Below are positions 1 through 13,654 of a stretch of DNA of 64,000 bases, piece after piece. Below the pieces are notes generated by a model. The model saw nothing but the letters and a program-made list of their open reading frames with translations, had not been told where the DNA came from and made no database searches. This stretch comes from Moringa oleifera (Eukaryota > Streptophyta > Magnoliopsida > Brassicales > Moringaceae), in NCBI GenBank assembly GCA_021397835.1, contig JAJFZO010000272.1, positions 1-64,000 of the forward strand, in the 5' to 3' direction. Made by a program: the position numbers and the translations under genes. Numbering within the stretch: position 1 is the first letter of the stretch; every line of letters starts with the position of its first letter.

Positions 1-3000
1 CCTCAAACCCTAAACCCCAAAACCTTAACCCTAAACCCCTAAACCCTAAACCTTAACCCTAAACCCCTAAACCCTAAACCTTAAACCTAAAACATGAAAC
101 TTGAAACTCAAAACCTGAAATCCCAAACCCCCAAAACCCCAAACCCCAAACCCCAAACCCCAAACCCCAAACCCTAACACTTAAACCCTAAACCTTAAAC
201 CCTAAACCCAAACCGTAAACCTTAAACCCCAAACCCCACACCCCAAACCCTAAACCCCAAACCTGAAACCCTAAACCCACAACCTTCAAGCCCTAAGCCC
301 CAAGCCCAGACCCAAGACCCCCAAACCCCATAGCCCAAACCCCCAACACCCAACCCTTAACCCTTAACCCATAAACCCTAAACCCCAAACCCTAAACACC
401 AAACCCTAAACCCTAAACCATAACCCACGAACCCCGAACCCCTAAACCCTAAACTTTAACCCCTAAACCAAAAACCTTAAACCCTGACCATTAACCCCTA
501 AACCCTAACCCTTAACCCTTAAACATTAAACCCCAAACCCTAAACCCCTAAACCTTAACCCTTAAACCCCTAGCCCTAAGCCTTAAACGCCTAGACACTA
601 AACCCTAAGCCGTAGGTACTAAACCTTAGACCTTAGACCCTAGACCCTAAGTCTTAAGCCTTAACCCTTGACCCCTAAACCCCAACCCCCAAGCCCAACC
701 CCCAACCCCCAACCCTCAACCCCTAACTCCTAACCCCAAACCCAAAACCGTAAACCCCAACCCTAAACCCTAAAACCCCAAATCTCAAACACCAATCCCT
801 GAACTCAAAACCTTAAACCCGAAACCATAATCCTAAAATCCTGAACTATGAACCATGAATCCTGAACTATGAACCATGAACCGTGAACCCCTAACACCTA
901 AACGTTAACCCCAAACACTAAACGCTAAACCTTCAACCCTGAACCAAGGGACCTGATCCCCGAGCCCTAAGCCATGAGCTCGAGCCTGAGCCTCGAGCCA
1001 AGTGCCCCCAACCTCAAATCTCAAGCCCAAAACCTTTAAACCCTTAAACCTCAAAATCCTAAACACCAAAACCCTTTAACTCAAACCCCTTAACCTAAAA
1101 CCCTGCGCCCTAAATCTTAAAACCTTAAACTGTAAGCCCTAAGCCTTAATCCCTCAACCCTAAGCACTAAGCTCTAAGCCCCAAACGCCGAACTCCGAAC
1201 CCTAAACCCTGAACCTGAAACCCCTAAACCCTAAGCCTCAAACCCTGACCTAAACCTTTGACCCCATACCCCTAACCCCAAAACTCCAAACCCTAAACTC
1301 AAACCATCAACCATTAACTTTCAAACATAAAAACCCCAAAACCTAAAACCCTAAACCTTAAAACCCAAATCACAAATCCTAAACCCTAAATGCTAAATCT
1401 TAAAACCTAAACCCTCAACCCAAACCCCAAACCCCAAACCCTTAGACCCTAGACCCAGGACCAGGGATCCGAGACCTGAGAATTGGACCCCAGACCCTGA
1501 GCCCTAAACTATGAGCCCTGATCCCTGATCCCTGAACCTTGAACCCTCAACCGTGAACCCTAAACCCTGAGCCCTGAGCCCTGAACACTGAGCCTTGAAC
1601 CCTGATCGCTAAACCCCTGAACCCCGAACCTCAAACCTCAGCCTCAAGCCCCGAGCCCCGAAACCCCTTAACACCAAACAGCAAAATCCTAAACCCTAAC
1701 CCTAGATCCCAAATCCCAAACCTCAGACCTGAGACCCTATGACCCTAAGACCCTAGACCCTAGACCCTAGACCCTTAAGACCTTAGGAGCCACGACCCTA
1801 GAGCCTAGAAGCTAGACCCCAAACCCCAAAACTTGAACCCCCAAACCTCAAACCCTAAACCCCAAAACCTTAACCCTAAACCCCTAAACCCTAAACCTTA
1901 AACCTAAAACATGAAACTTGAAACTCAAAACCTGAAATCCCAAACCCCTAAAACCCTAAAACCCTGAAACCCCAAACCCCAAACTCGAAATCGTAAGCCT
2001 CAAACCTTAAACCTTAAACCTCGAATCTCAATTCTCAAACCCCAAACCTCAAACCCTCAACCTTTAACCGAAACCTCAAACCTCAAACCCTTATTCCCCT
2101 AACCCCTCAACCAACTAACCCTCATGCCCCAACACCCAAAACCTCAAACCTCTAAACCCCAAACCCTCAACCCATACCTCAAACCCTAAACTCATAAACC
2201 CCAAACCCCCAACTCCCAACACCCAAACTCTAAACCCTAGACCCTACACCTTAACTCCTAATCCTTAAACCCCAAACCCAAACTTCCAAATTCTTCAACC
2301 CCAAACCTCAAACCCTGAACCCTAACCCAAATCTTTCACCTCATACCCCTAACCCTAAAACTCCAAACCCTAAACTCAAACCCTCAACCCTTAACTTTCA
2401 AACACAAAAACCCTAAAACCTAAAACCCTAAACCCCAAATCACAAATCCTAAATTCTAAACGCTAAATCTTAAAACCTGAACCCTAAACCCCAAGCCCAA
2501 ACCCTCAGACCCTAGACCTAAGACCAGGGATCCCAGAACTGAGAATCGGACCCCGGACCCTGAACCTTGAGCCTTAAGCCCTGAACTATGAGCCTTGATC
2601 CCTGATCCATGAACCTTGAACCCGAACCCTGAGCCCTGAACACTAAGCCCTAAACCCTGACCTCTAAACCCCTGAACCTCGAACCCCAAACCTCAGCCTC
2701 AAGCCCCGAGCCTCGAAACCCCTTAACACAAAACCGCAAAACCCTAAACCCAAACCCTGGACCCTAAACCCCTGACTGCAGACATTAAACCCTAAAGCCT
2801 AAACCCTAAATCCTAACCCCTAAACCTTAAACCCTAACCCGTAAGCCCTTAACCCCTAAACCTTAAACCCTAAACCCCTAAACCTTAACCCTTAAACCCC
2901 TAACCCTAACCCTTAAACGCCAAAACGCTAAACCCTAAGCCTTAAGCCCTAACCCCTGACCCCTAAACCCCAACCCTCAACCCTCAACCCTCAACCCCTA

Positions 3001-6000
3001 ACGCCTAACCCCAAACCCAAAACCCCAAAACCCCAAATCCTAAACCTTAAACCCTAAACCCCTAAACCTTAAACCCTAAACCCCTAAACCTTAACCCTTA
3101 AACCCCTAACCCTAACCCTTAAACGCCAAAACGCTAAACCCTAAGCCCTAAGCCCTAACCCCTGACCCCTAAACCCCAACCCCCAACCCCCAACCCTCAA
3201 CCCCTAACGCCTAACCCCAAACCCTAAACCCCAAAACCCCAAATCCTAAACCCTAATCCCTGAACTCAAAACCCTAAACCCAAAACCTTAATCCTAAAAC
3301 CTTAAACCGTGAACCCTGAACCGTGAACCCCTAACACCTGAACCTTAGCCCCTAAACCTTAACCCCAAACGCTAAACGCTAAACCTTGAACCCTGAACCT
3401 AAGGCCCTAAGCCCCGAGCCCTGAGCGACGAGCCTGAGCCTCGAGCCACGTGCCCCTAACCCCAAATCTCAAGCCCAAAACCATTAAACCCCAAAACTCT
3501 TAAACCTCAAAACCTTTAACCCCAAAACCTTTTAACCCAAACCCCTTAACCAGAAACCCTAAACCCTAAATCTTACAACCTTAAACTGTAAGCCCTAAGC
3601 CTTAATCCCTAAACCCTAAGCACTAAGCCCTAAGCCCCAAACGCCGAACCCCGAACCCTAAACCCTGAACCCGAAACCCCTAAACCCTAAGTCTCAAACC
3701 CTGAACCCTAACTCAAACCTTTGACACCACACCCCTAACCCCAAAACTCCAAACCCTAAACTCAAATCCTCAACCCTTAACTTTCAAACATAAAAACCCC
3801 AAAACCTAAAACCCGAAACCTAAAACCCTAAACCCTAAATCACAAATCCTAAACCCTAAACGCTAAATCTTAAAACCTAAACCCTAAACCCTAAACCCTA
3901 AACCCAAACCCCAAACCCTTAGACCCTAGACCCAGGACCAGGGATCCAAGACCTGAGAATTGGACCCCAGACCCTAAGCCCTGAACTATGAGCCCTGATC
4001 CCTGATCCTTGAACCTTGAACCTTGAACCCTCAACCGTGAACCCTAAACCCTGAGCCCTGAGCCCTGAACACTGAGCCCTGAACCCTTATCGCTAAACCC
4101 CTGAACCCTGAACCTCAAACCTCAGCCTCAAGCCCCGAGCCCCGAAACCCCTTAACACCAAACCGAAAAATCCTAAACCCTAAACCCTAGATCCCAAACC
4201 CCAAACCTCAGACCTGAGAACCTACGACCCTAAGATCCTAGACCCTAGACCCCTAGACCTCTAAGACCTTAGGACCCACGACCCTAGAGCCTAGAAGCTA
4301 GACCCCAAACCCTTAAACTTGAAACCCCAAACCTCAAACCCTAAACCCCAAAAGTGTAACCCTAAACCCCAAAACACAAACCTCAAACTCCAAACACTAA
4401 ACCCTAAACCCTAAACGCTAAACCTTAAACCCTTAACCTAAAACTCGAAACATGGAACTCAAAACCTGAAACCCCAAACCTCTAAAACCCCAAAACCCTG
4501 AAACCCCAAACCCCAAGCTCGAAACCCTAAGCCTCAAACCTTAAACCTTAAACCTCGAACCTTAATTCTTAAACCCCAAACCTCAAACCCTCAACCTTTA
4601 ACCTAAACCTCAAACCCTTATTCCCCTAACCCTTCAACCCCCTAACCCTCATGCCCCAACCCCCAATACCTCAAACCTCTAAACCCCAAACCCTCAACCT
4701 ATACCTCAAACCCTAAACTTGTAAACCTCAAACCCCAAAACCCCCAACTCTCAACCCCCAAACGTTAAACCCTAGACCCCAGACCTTAACTCCTAATCCT
4801 TAAACCCCAAACCCAAACTCCCAAATCCTTGAACCCCAAACCTCAAACCCTGAACCCTAACCCAAACCTTTGACCCCATACCCCTAACCCCAAACTCAAA
4901 CCCTCAACCCTTAACTTTCAAAAGTAAAAACCCCAAAACCTAAAACCCTAAATCCCAAATCACAAATCCTAAATCCTAAACGCTAAATCTTAAAACCTAA
5001 ACCCTAAACCCAAAGCCCAAACCCTTAGACCATAGACCTAAGACCAGGGATCCCAGAACTGAGAATCGGACCCCGGACCCTGAACCTTGAACCTTGAGCC
5101 CTGAACTATGAGCCTTGATCCCTGATCCGTGAACCTTGAACCGTGAACCGTGAACCCTGAGCCCTGAACCATGATCGCTAAACCCCTGAACCCAGAACCC
5201 CAAACCTCAACCTCAGCCCCAAAACCCCTTAACACCAAACCGCAAAACCCTAAACCCCAAATCCCAGACCCCAGACCTCAGACCTGAGACCCTACGAACC
5301 TAAGACCCTAGGCTCTAAACCCTAGACTCTTAGACCCGTAAGACTTTAAGACCCAAGACCCTACACCCTAGAACCTAGACCCTAAACCTCAAACCCCAAA
5401 CGCTAAACCCCAAACCCCAAACCTCAAACCCTAAACCCTAAAAGCTTAACCCTAAACCCCAAAACCCAAACCTCAAACTCCGAACACTAAACCTTAAACC
5501 CTAAATTCTAAACCTTAAACCCTAAACCCAAAACACGAAACTTGGAACTTAAAACCTGAAACCCCAAACCCCAAACCCCTAAAACCCAAAAACCCTAAAA
5601 CCCCAAAACCCCAAACCTCCAACCCCAAAACCTCAAACCTCCAAACCCCAAACCCCAAAACCCCCAAACCTCAAACCCTAGACCCTAGACCTTAAACCCT
5701 AATCCTCAAACCCCAAACCCAAATCCCAAACCCCTAAACCCTAAACCTCAAACCCTGACCCAAACCTTTGACCCCATACCCCAAACCCTAAACCCCAAAC
5801 CCCCTCAACCCCTAATTCTCAAACCTAAAAACCCCACAACCTGAAACCCAAAACCCTAAACCCTAGACCCTAAATCACAAATCCTAAAACCTATCCCCTA
5901 ACCTTCAACTCCCGACCCTCAACCCCCAACCTTAAACCCTAATCCTTAACCCCCAACCCCCTAAACCCTAAACTCGAGCCTCAAGCCTCGATCCTTAAAC

Positions 6001-6239
6001 CTCGAACCCCGAATCCTAACCTTTAACACATAACCCTTAACCTTTAAACCTTAAACCCTAAATCAAAAACCTTAACTCTAAAACCCTAAACCCCTAAATG
6101 AAAAACTTAATTCTAAAACCTTAACCTTAAACCCTAAACTTTAAACCTCACACCCCAAACCCTAAACCCTAACCCCTAACGCCTAACCCTTTAAACTCTA
6201 AGCCCTAAACGCTAAACCCTAAACCCTCAACCCTAAACG
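1..6239. repeat. Degenerate telomere-like satellite with higher-order repeats
   Basis: The + strand is almost free of G and consists of variants of CCCTAAA (CCCCAAA, CCTTAAC, CCTGAAC, CCTCAAA). The C-rich strand on + is what a left chromosome end reads in plants, but exact runs are short, so this is subtelomeric or interstitial rather than an active telomere. Longer blocks recur. A landmark around ACCTTTGACCCCATACCCC appears near 1253, 2330, 3715, 4865 and 5764. A block around AACATGAAACTTGAAACTC appears near 92 and 1910, with diverged forms near 4447 and 5530. Long minus-strand reading frames here are low-complexity products of the repeat and are not genes. Confidence 0.9.
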
Positions 6240-8240
6240 ATAATCTGAAAAGAAAAAAAAATATTAGCCCCAAAACCATCATTGGATGTGCCAAAAATCT
6301 GAAAAAAAAAATATTAGAAAGGTGTGAAATTTAATACTACATATAATGTCAAATGTCTTTCTACTTAAGATGAGTTATTTGAATAAAAAAGTAGCCCTTA
6401 ATCAATATAAAAATAAAACTCCCTCCCATTTCAGTCAATACAAAAAAGAAAATGAAGTTATTATTGCCTATCTCATTTTAGTGTAGTGGCTACTTTTTAG
6501 AGCTACTCACTAATAGGTGTATTCTGCGTGTCATTGTTGGGGTTTTTGAATGAGTTTATATATGTCAAATTTAAAAAATAATAATAATAATAAAAGAAAC
6601 TATAAAACCATAGAATATTTTCAATATTAACTTAATCATCTTCGTACATGTAAAAAATGAGATAATTACTATACATTATAAAATCGTATTGATCATATAA
6701 ACTTAAAAACAATCAATTAGCATGAATAAAAATGATTTATGTATTTAAGAAAAAATTAAATTAAGTAAATTCCTTTTTGAGTCCAATGCACTTAAATTAA
6801 GCTAAACATATATTAATTCAAAGAATGAATTTAAAATTTTAAAAAGTTATAATAAATTAGATACGTCATTTATAAGTTAGTAAAAATCAATATTTTTGCC
6901 AAAAAAAATGAAGAACACTATTTTTAAAAAATTTTCAATCAAAATTAGTAAGCAATGCTATCAAAATACGACCATATATTGTTAACCAACAACTGTAATA
7001 TAAATTAATTAATCATTGTTAATATTTTCTTAAAGAGAATTGTTAATATATTAAATAATTACAATAAGATTTCATTTTTTATTTAAATGAATAACTAAAA
7101 ATTAATTTTTTATTTTAAAAAATTAATAAGTTACATTAATTAAGTATATTTTAAAAATTATATAAATATGATCAAAATTTTATTTTTAAAAGACTAGTAT
7201 CTCATTTATTAAAAGTAATTGAAAAACTTATATGCTGCTTCAATTCTCAAGGGCTAAGCTTGGCATCACGGAAAGTGGCATCCGTTCAGTCTGTTGGAGG
7301 TTCTTTTCATTTTTCTTTATCTTTTGTTTTTAAAAATAATAACAATAATTTATTATTAAAATATAAATATACAAATTAAATAATAAAGTTTTAATTTTTA
7401 CAAAACTTATCAGAATGATTTATTTTGCTAACAAAAAATATTCAGTCATTTTAGAGTTGATAAAGATTACTTAAGCTATTGGAATCTTGTTCATTTTTTA
7501 ACCATTTTTAATATGTAAATCAAGAACAAATAAATAAATTACTATAAAATTAAAATTACAAAAAATAATATATCATTACTAAATGAAAATGGAAATGATT
7601 ATTATTTTTATTAAAATATTATTAAAAATTAAAAAACAATTTACTCACAAATCAAAATTTTGATATCAATTTAAACTACACTAACTATGTTTGTGAATAT
7701 TTCATTAAAAATTTTAACCCAAATTTTAGAATATATCAAAATTTTCATAAAATTTAAATTATTTAAAAAACAAAAAAAATCATATATATAAAAGAATGTA
7801 ATAATGTGACATGTAATGTACACATCAATTGTTTTACTTTATTAAAAATAAAATTTACTTAATTTATTTGATTAATCAAATAATTAATGAATGATTATTA
7901 ATGTACAAATAATCAAATATATAAATAACAATTTTTTAACAAATATTTAATAATTTATAATCAGACACTTATAAATTTAATATTTTAATTAAGAAATTAC
8001 ATAATTTGAACTAGCCTATTTGGCACACAAACAAGCCTCCATGCGTAATCTCAATGTGTTTGCCTTCTATACTTATCTTTTGGAACTAGCCATTTTCACG
8101 AAACTGGGTATGTGTCGTGAATATGACGTTGGTCACATGTCATGAGTCCTCGACTGGTGAGGTTATCATGCCTTTCTCTTTTTGGCTTCATTTCCAAATA
8201 AAACCATTTGTAGTAAAAACTGCAAATAGTGGACTTTGGT
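6240..8240. other. AT-rich spacer of unit 1
   Basis: This is AT-rich non-coding sequence between the satellite and the MBD gene. It is nearly collinear with 40621-42650, and its last part (about 7740-7980) is also collinear with 24775-25010. The first ~285 bases form a block seen three times in the window (6240-6525, 39541-39825, 40621-40900). I see no gene. The last 200 bases probably hold the promoter of the MBD copy 1 gene. Confidence 0.75.
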
Positions 8241-8285
8241 CTTCCGCAAGAGAGGGGAGGAAAGAGAGAGAAGAGACAGAGAAAG

Positions 8286-10013
8286 ATGGAGGAAAACCAA
8301 GAGACTCCTAAAACGTTGTCGAAGGTAGCTTGAATTTGTTTGTTTTGTTAATTCTCTTTTCCAATTATATCATCTTTATTTACCGGTTATATAGTTATGC
8401 TTTTTTCTTTTGTTGGTAAAATTATCTTTTTATTTTTCTCTAGAATCCTGTTTGGTAGCTGAGAAAATGCAGGGGAAGAATTTTTTTTTTTTTTTTTAAG
8501 ACAATTGTAGTTGTGTCATCGTTTTAGGCTAGGAAAACGTTTGGTCAGGTGAATGTGAGGCAACAAACCAGTGAGTTTTAGGTGTCGTTTACCGGGAAGG
8601 CCCAAGATTTTCGAATATATTTTCTTCATGCCTTTTCAGATTTTTTTTCTGTCTTCTTGGATCCGAACGAAGTTAAGAGGTAGAGAAACTGTTTCGTATT
8701 GCATGCATGGTTAAACAGTGATTTGCAACTGATACATGTGGGGCGCTTCTCGTGCTACCAGTGATGGCTGACTTGGAGAACGTGGTCTGGCTTTGTTAAC
8801 AAAACGAGCTCATTTGTTGTTTAAAAATTAGATTAGGGATTTCAAAGATTGTTCCTTTTGTTTAAGAAGAATTTGCGGTTTTGCATCCCAAAAAGGGTAG
8901 TAAAAGGGAAGAAAAAAATGAACCTGTGGTAAGGATGGACTTAGGTGTTATGAATGTGTGGTTAGGTTGAAGGGGCTGTGGTTTAGTGGTTGAATACTTT
9001 TCATACTTTCATGAGTATATGTAGAAACACTTGGTATTTGAAGAAGAATTATATAAAGAGAAGGACAAAAAAGAAGGATGTGGGTTTGGTTTTGGAAGAA
9101 ATGCAGATTGCTATGATGTTCTACATAAAAGTGGCTATTTGTTATGTGGCTTGACAACACTAATTTTTCATGTTGCTTTTGATGTATACTCTCTGGATGC
9201 AGTTATTGCCCTGCTTTGAAATTACAGCCTTTGTTCTTTTTCTCTGATTAGATAATTGTTATGTCAGTCTGGTCTCCGTTTTTCTTTCCTAGCATGAAGC
9301 AAAAATTTGTATGGTTTGTCATTGAGCTTTTCAGGTTGGATTGTTTAGGCCTTGATGATTGTACTAATGCTTTTACATTTTGTAAATATTGAATTTATAT
9401 ATCTGACTCATCAAAGCTGGTTAAAGAAAGGAAGCTACCTCTAAAATTCAGCTAGTCTAAGGGTGCCAGAATCATATTAACCAATGTATCTACTGTCTAC
9501 TGAATTCTTATAGCAGAAATCACAGGGAGTACCCAGATTAGTGGATACATATGCTGTGCAATGTGAAGACTGCCTTAAATGGAGGGTGATTGATACACAG
9601 GAAGAGTATGAAGAAATCAGAAGTAAAGTTATAGAGTTTCCATATGTTTGCAGTAAAAATCTGGTGTCACCTGCGAGGACCCTGCTGACATTGATTATAA
9701 TGCTAGTGGGACATGGGTCATTGACAAGCCTGGTATCCCCAAAACCCCAGAAGGTTTTAAGAGAAGCTTAGTGCTCAGAAGAGATTACTCGAAAATGGAT
9801 GCTTACTACATCACTCCAACCGGGAAAAAGCTGAGGACATGCAGTGAAATTGCATCATTCCTGGAAGCAAACCCAAAATACAAAGAAATATTCATCTCGA
9901 ACTTCAATTTTACAGTCCCAAAGGTAATGGAAGACACTGTTCCCCAGAATTTTCTGAGAAAGAGTTCTGATTATAGCAGCAATAAAAGATCCAGAGTAGC
10001 AAAGGATTTTTAA
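8286..10013 (+). pseudogene. MBD4-like CW zinc finger/MBD protein, copy 1 (frameshifted)
   Basis: Exon 1 is 8286-8324 (MEENQETPKTLSK) and ends at a GT donor. Exon 2 is 9517-10013, after a TAGCAG acceptor. Exon 2 encodes a CW-type zinc finger (C-x2-C followed by KWR, with a second Cys pair) and then a methyl-CpG-binding-like domain. Together these define the plant MBD1/2/4/12 class of nuclear chromatin proteins. Compared with copies 3 and 4, exon 2 is 497 rather than 498 bases, because a run of six A after TTTGCAGT has become five (9655-9659). This shifts the frame in the middle of the CW finger. A second difference replaces the acidic-Pro pair after the EIRSK stretch (EFP instead of EDP). Downstream the original frame stays readable to a stop at 10011-10013, so the break looks recent. 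The 5' leader is GA-rich, as in the intact copies. Confidence 0.85.
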
Positions 10014-10940
10014 GCTGGAACTTAAAAAACTAGCCTGCTGAAATGTGTTCCTTGTGCATGTGTTTTGTTGGGTATGCTTGATGCAACAGGGCTTCTTAAG
10101 CTCTCTCTCTCTCTCTCTCTCTCTCAAGTCTTTGTGGACTGGGTAAAAACTGTGTCTGCGTTAAATGCCTTGTTGATAGAACAACTGGAGAAACAGCTAT
10201 ATGAGTGGAATAGAAAATTGATCTTTGGACAATTATCTGGATTTGGCTTTTTACACAAGTAGATATAAAATTTTGACTGTTTTTTTACCATTGAAGGTGA
10301 ATACATTTTCTTTCTCAATGCCAATGACAACACTTGGTAATTACTTATATGCATTGCCAAAGAAGCCAATATGCCCCTCTTGGCCTATGAAGTTAAACTT
10401 GCAAGGACCCGAAATGGAATTGTGTCCCAGAACAGTATACTAGCCATGATGTGGACATTTCAGTTAAACTTGCAAGGACCCGAATGGTAACCCTCAGATT
10501 CGTGTTCAACAATGAAATGCAACCCTGGAGCGCCTTGTTAATCTTGTATTAGCCACCGTATAACTGTGTGTTAATCTGCTTTGAGATCAGCCAGAGCCCT
10601 CAAATTCTTTCTGCTGTACCTTGGTCTGAGCTTGGTCAGGTTTGGTGTACTCAAGCAGTATCTTCGGGAGGAGTATCTTCGGGAGGAGTGATGGGAAGGT
10701 AATCTTGGAGCCAAGGAGAGTAAGTGCGACGAAATATACAATCATCTTTCTTTTGCTTAATGCTTCTCTGAGTATCTATTTGCAAATTCAGATAGTTCTC
10801 GTATTATTTCAATAATCGTACCTTCTTTTTGACATTTTATTCAACATGAAGGTCCTCTTTGGGTTACTTTTAAGGTCAGGTGTGCATTATAACTAAGAAT
10901 CAGCCAATTAAGACTAATGGTGGGATATTATTGTAAACGT
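10014..10940 (+). other. 3' region of MBD copy 1 with (CT)n microsatellite
   Basis: This is non-coding sequence shared with the regions after MBD copies 2, 3 and 4. A CT dinucleotide run at about 10101-10124 is longest in this copy, shorter after copies 3 (about 28842) and 4 (about 44519), and interrupted after copy 2 (about 17828). The sequence probably includes the 3' UTR. A near-duplicate of ATCTTCGGGAGGAGT occurs at about 10661-10688. No other gene was seen. Confidence 0.6.
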
Positions 10941-10959
10941 ATGGTGGGTGGTACCTTGA

Positions 10960-11895
10960 ATTCCTTGGGCACAGTTGAAAAATTCAGGAATCTGAGAAGA
11001 CCTTGCAAGTTCCAGCAGCTTGATCAAATCTTTGTTCCCACCAACATAGGCTTCATCAACTTGCTATGTAGTTATAAGACCAATTTTACTTGCTAACAAG
11101 ACCGTACCATAAACCTAGCTAGCACTCTGATAGGCCTCTAATAAAGTATACTTATGTGAGGAAGAAGAAGAATGAAGGGAAAATGGTGTGACGTGTTCAG
11201 GTGTGATATAAAAAATAATAATTATTACGATGAGTGATTGAGAGAGAGGGAAAGCGTTAGTTACAGCGCTGACATCTCCCAGCTGCCAAATAAAATGGAG
11301 AAGGTGCAGTGAAGAAATTTAGTGGGAAGTCAAGGAGAGACCAGGCTCTCGAATTCCTGAAATGCCTTGGTAATTTTCGTTCATCTGTAATATACTTATC
11401 GGTTTCATTGTCATTGTCTACAATTTTTGTCGTGTTCTTGTGCTTGTTGCTGTGAAGTAATCATACTTATTGTCTGATTAATTAATATATGCATAAATGT
11501 AACATGTACATCTGACTTAAAGTTCGAGTACCAATAATCTGTGACGCACTGCTTCTGAATGACCATATATACTGTAAGAATTCTGCACTCATTGTCAGGT
11601 TAGGACATATACATGATACTCTGTTTCAACAATTATCATAGATTGCACTACGAATACTTTGTAAGGCACAGATCCAAACAGAACAGAATTTCAAATGTAC
11701 CTGTTGTTTGAGGAAACACTAGCTCCAGCTCCTAGAAGTAAATTTTGCTATAGAATATAACCCTTCTGCAGTAGCTATATGAAAAGGTGTTCGATAATCA
11801 TAATTTTTGGCATTTGGGTTAATGCCATTAGCCACAACTCTCTTGGACGAATCCAAATCTCTCCTTGCAACAACAAATACAGAGAAAACTACCAG
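10960..11895 (-). pseudogene. Ankyrin-repeat remnant of a SKOR/GORK-like K+ channel, copy 1
   Basis: On the minus strand two exon-like pieces read as ankyrin repeats typical of the C-terminal domain of plant Shaker outward-rectifying K+ channels. The first (about 11895-11690) reads RRDLDSSKRVVANGINPNAK and then NYDYRTPFHIATAEGLYSIA. It then loses frame where a LLLGAGA-type repeat end is expected. The second (about 11075-10960) reads VDEAYVGGNKDLIKLLELA followed by RSSQIPEFFNCAQGIQ, and ends at a possible GT donor. No pore, voltage sensor or cyclic-nucleotide domain is present, so this is a fragment. Copies 3 and 4 retain a different ankyrin exon and lack the first piece. The assignment to SKOR/GORK rather than AKT channels rests on these repeat sequences from memory of the family. 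Confidence 0.6.
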
Positions 11896-12950
11896 CATTA
11901 CTTGGTTTTCATGAATATAAATGCTGTGACCGAGTCATCATTTTTCCTAACAATTTTCAGTGTACCAAATAAGCTCTAGCAAAAGCACACATTAACATTA
12001 ATTAGAAGACAAGTCATCATCTAGATTCTTCTATTTCGGAGCTTTGTCACAGGGGATTAATCTTTCATGCGTATTGATTGTGTTGATCTAGTTTAAATTT
12101 TATGTATTTGGTAGATTGAACAGTATGCAGAACACATTGCTTCCAATAATTACCCAAGATTGCAGTATTCATATGGACTGTGTGGTGTTCATTTCAAAAG
12201 ATAGTCTACCCTTTATGTTTATATAAAAAAATTTCAATCAATTATAGTTTCTTTGAGTACATCATATCCTTTATGATAAATAAAATTACTTGATTTCAGG
12301 AAGATTTTGGTATCCTTCATGAACATAAAAAACTAGTATCTTCAGAAACAAAGGCATCAAGCAACTCATTGCATTGACTGTGAGGTAAGGCATAATAAGC
12401 CTTGAGATGCATAAACTCCTAGGCCTCTATCTGGGCACTTCTGCACCGCCTTGCCTTGAGGAACACCTTGAATTAGCCTTTTAGAACATTGAATAAAGCA
12501 GAGATATAAGATCAAAGATCCAGAAAAGCATAAGGAGAAAAGCCATCGTTTATCTTGCATGTCAAAGATGGTTTTTGTCAAAGATGGTTTTTGTTGTATT
12601 TTCATCTTTCATACTTTTGAGCCCTTGGCTCAAATTCACTGTACCTAGTAAAATAGATGGAATAGAGAGATAGAGAGATGGTGAAACATGTGGGATAAAA
12701 GAGTCCCTACCTGTTGCTTACCTTATTCCTCCAAATTTCGGATATTCTGGTGTTGTCATCGATTATGCAAATTTTTCACTTTATCAAAATAAGAAACTTA
12801 AATTATGTGTCACTCTATATTTAGCTGTATTTATTTATGTATATTACAACAAAATAAAAGGTTAGAGATGTCTTTCTCTTGATAATTAAATACAATATGT
12901 TGCATATGCACCTGCACTGCCCATGTTGCAAAACTTTGGAAGTTCTAGAC
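11160..12950. other. Non-coding sequence, partly unit-shared
   Basis: Apart from the ankyrin piece at 11690-11895, I see no convincing gene. About 11160-11690 looks specific to this unit. About 11900-12950 aligns with 46460-47510 in unit 4, with several deletions between them. A minus-strand 79-codon frame at 12366-12605 contains KRLIQGVPQGKAVQKCP, which is partly preserved near 46990-47040. I do not recognise it. Confidence 0.5.
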
Positions 12951-13120
12951 TTTAATGCATCACAATCGAACAACCACAAAATATGATGCTAACAAACTAT
13001 TAAAGTCCCTAAAACAACAAAATGCTACAAATCAGCATCCTCAAAAAGGTTCCAATATTAACAAAAAATTACAGATTGCATGCATCATTCCTTCTAAAAT
13101 ATATCTTTCATGCAGAGGTG

Positions 13121-13654
13121 TTAATCTGCATATATAGGCGTCAAAGCACCATCGACCATGACTAATCTAAGCAGCCGAGGATACTTCGGTTTTGGAGGTA
13201 AAGGTTTTACCTCCCGTACTCGTGACTGTGACTGTGGCTGTGCCTGTGGCTGTGCCTCCAAATCCACGGAGGCATCGAATGTGATGGTAGCATCCGATCT
13301 GCTGCTGGCGTCAAAACTTCTGGTGACATCAAAACTGTTGGCCTTTCTCCTCAAATATAGTATCCAGATCATAATGATGACTTCCAATAGAAAGCCCAAC
13401 ACAAAGGCAACGAGGAATATCACGGTCTGATTTAGAAAAATAATTACAAAAAACTGAATAATATCAATATTAGAATAACACAGACACAAACACATCTTCG
13501 CCCACACTAAATAAATAAATCAAAACAGACACATACAGAAAGATCCTTTTATTTACATTCAGCATTTTGACTAAACAAGTTGACAAGCAGCTAGCACCGA
13601 GACAACCAGCACACCAATGGAAATTGAAACAAACTGAATCGAAGGGCTCACCAT
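13121..13654 (-). pseudogene. Small membrane protein with acidic/Gln-rich repeat tail, copy 1
   Basis: I propose a two-exon gene. Exon 1 is 13654-13557 (begins MVSPSIQFVS, hydrophobic). Exon 2 is 13426-13121, after an AAATCAG acceptor. Exon 2 begins TVIFLVAFVLGFLL (a membrane segment) followed by YLRRK. It continues with a Ser/Asp-rich stretch, a Gln/Ala-rich repeat, a Pro/Lys-rich KPLPPKPKYP and the C-terminus GALTPIYAD. Comparing copies suggests an intact exon 1 of 99 bases. Here it is 98, and a stop follows after CQLV, so this copy appears broken. The donor is GTAAAT. The protein family is not recognised. The splice model is inferred from phase and from comparison with the copy at 47672-48365. 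Confidence 0.5.

Noticed and set aside
1..400. True chromosome-end telomere
   Set aside because: Runs of exact CCCTAAA are short and mixed with variants, and the same sequence type occurs internally at 37240-40620.
2456..5238. Minus-strand frames with GSGFxVxGSG-like products
   Set aside because: They are low-complexity translations of the telomere-like satellite with no start context, and they shift between repeat copies.
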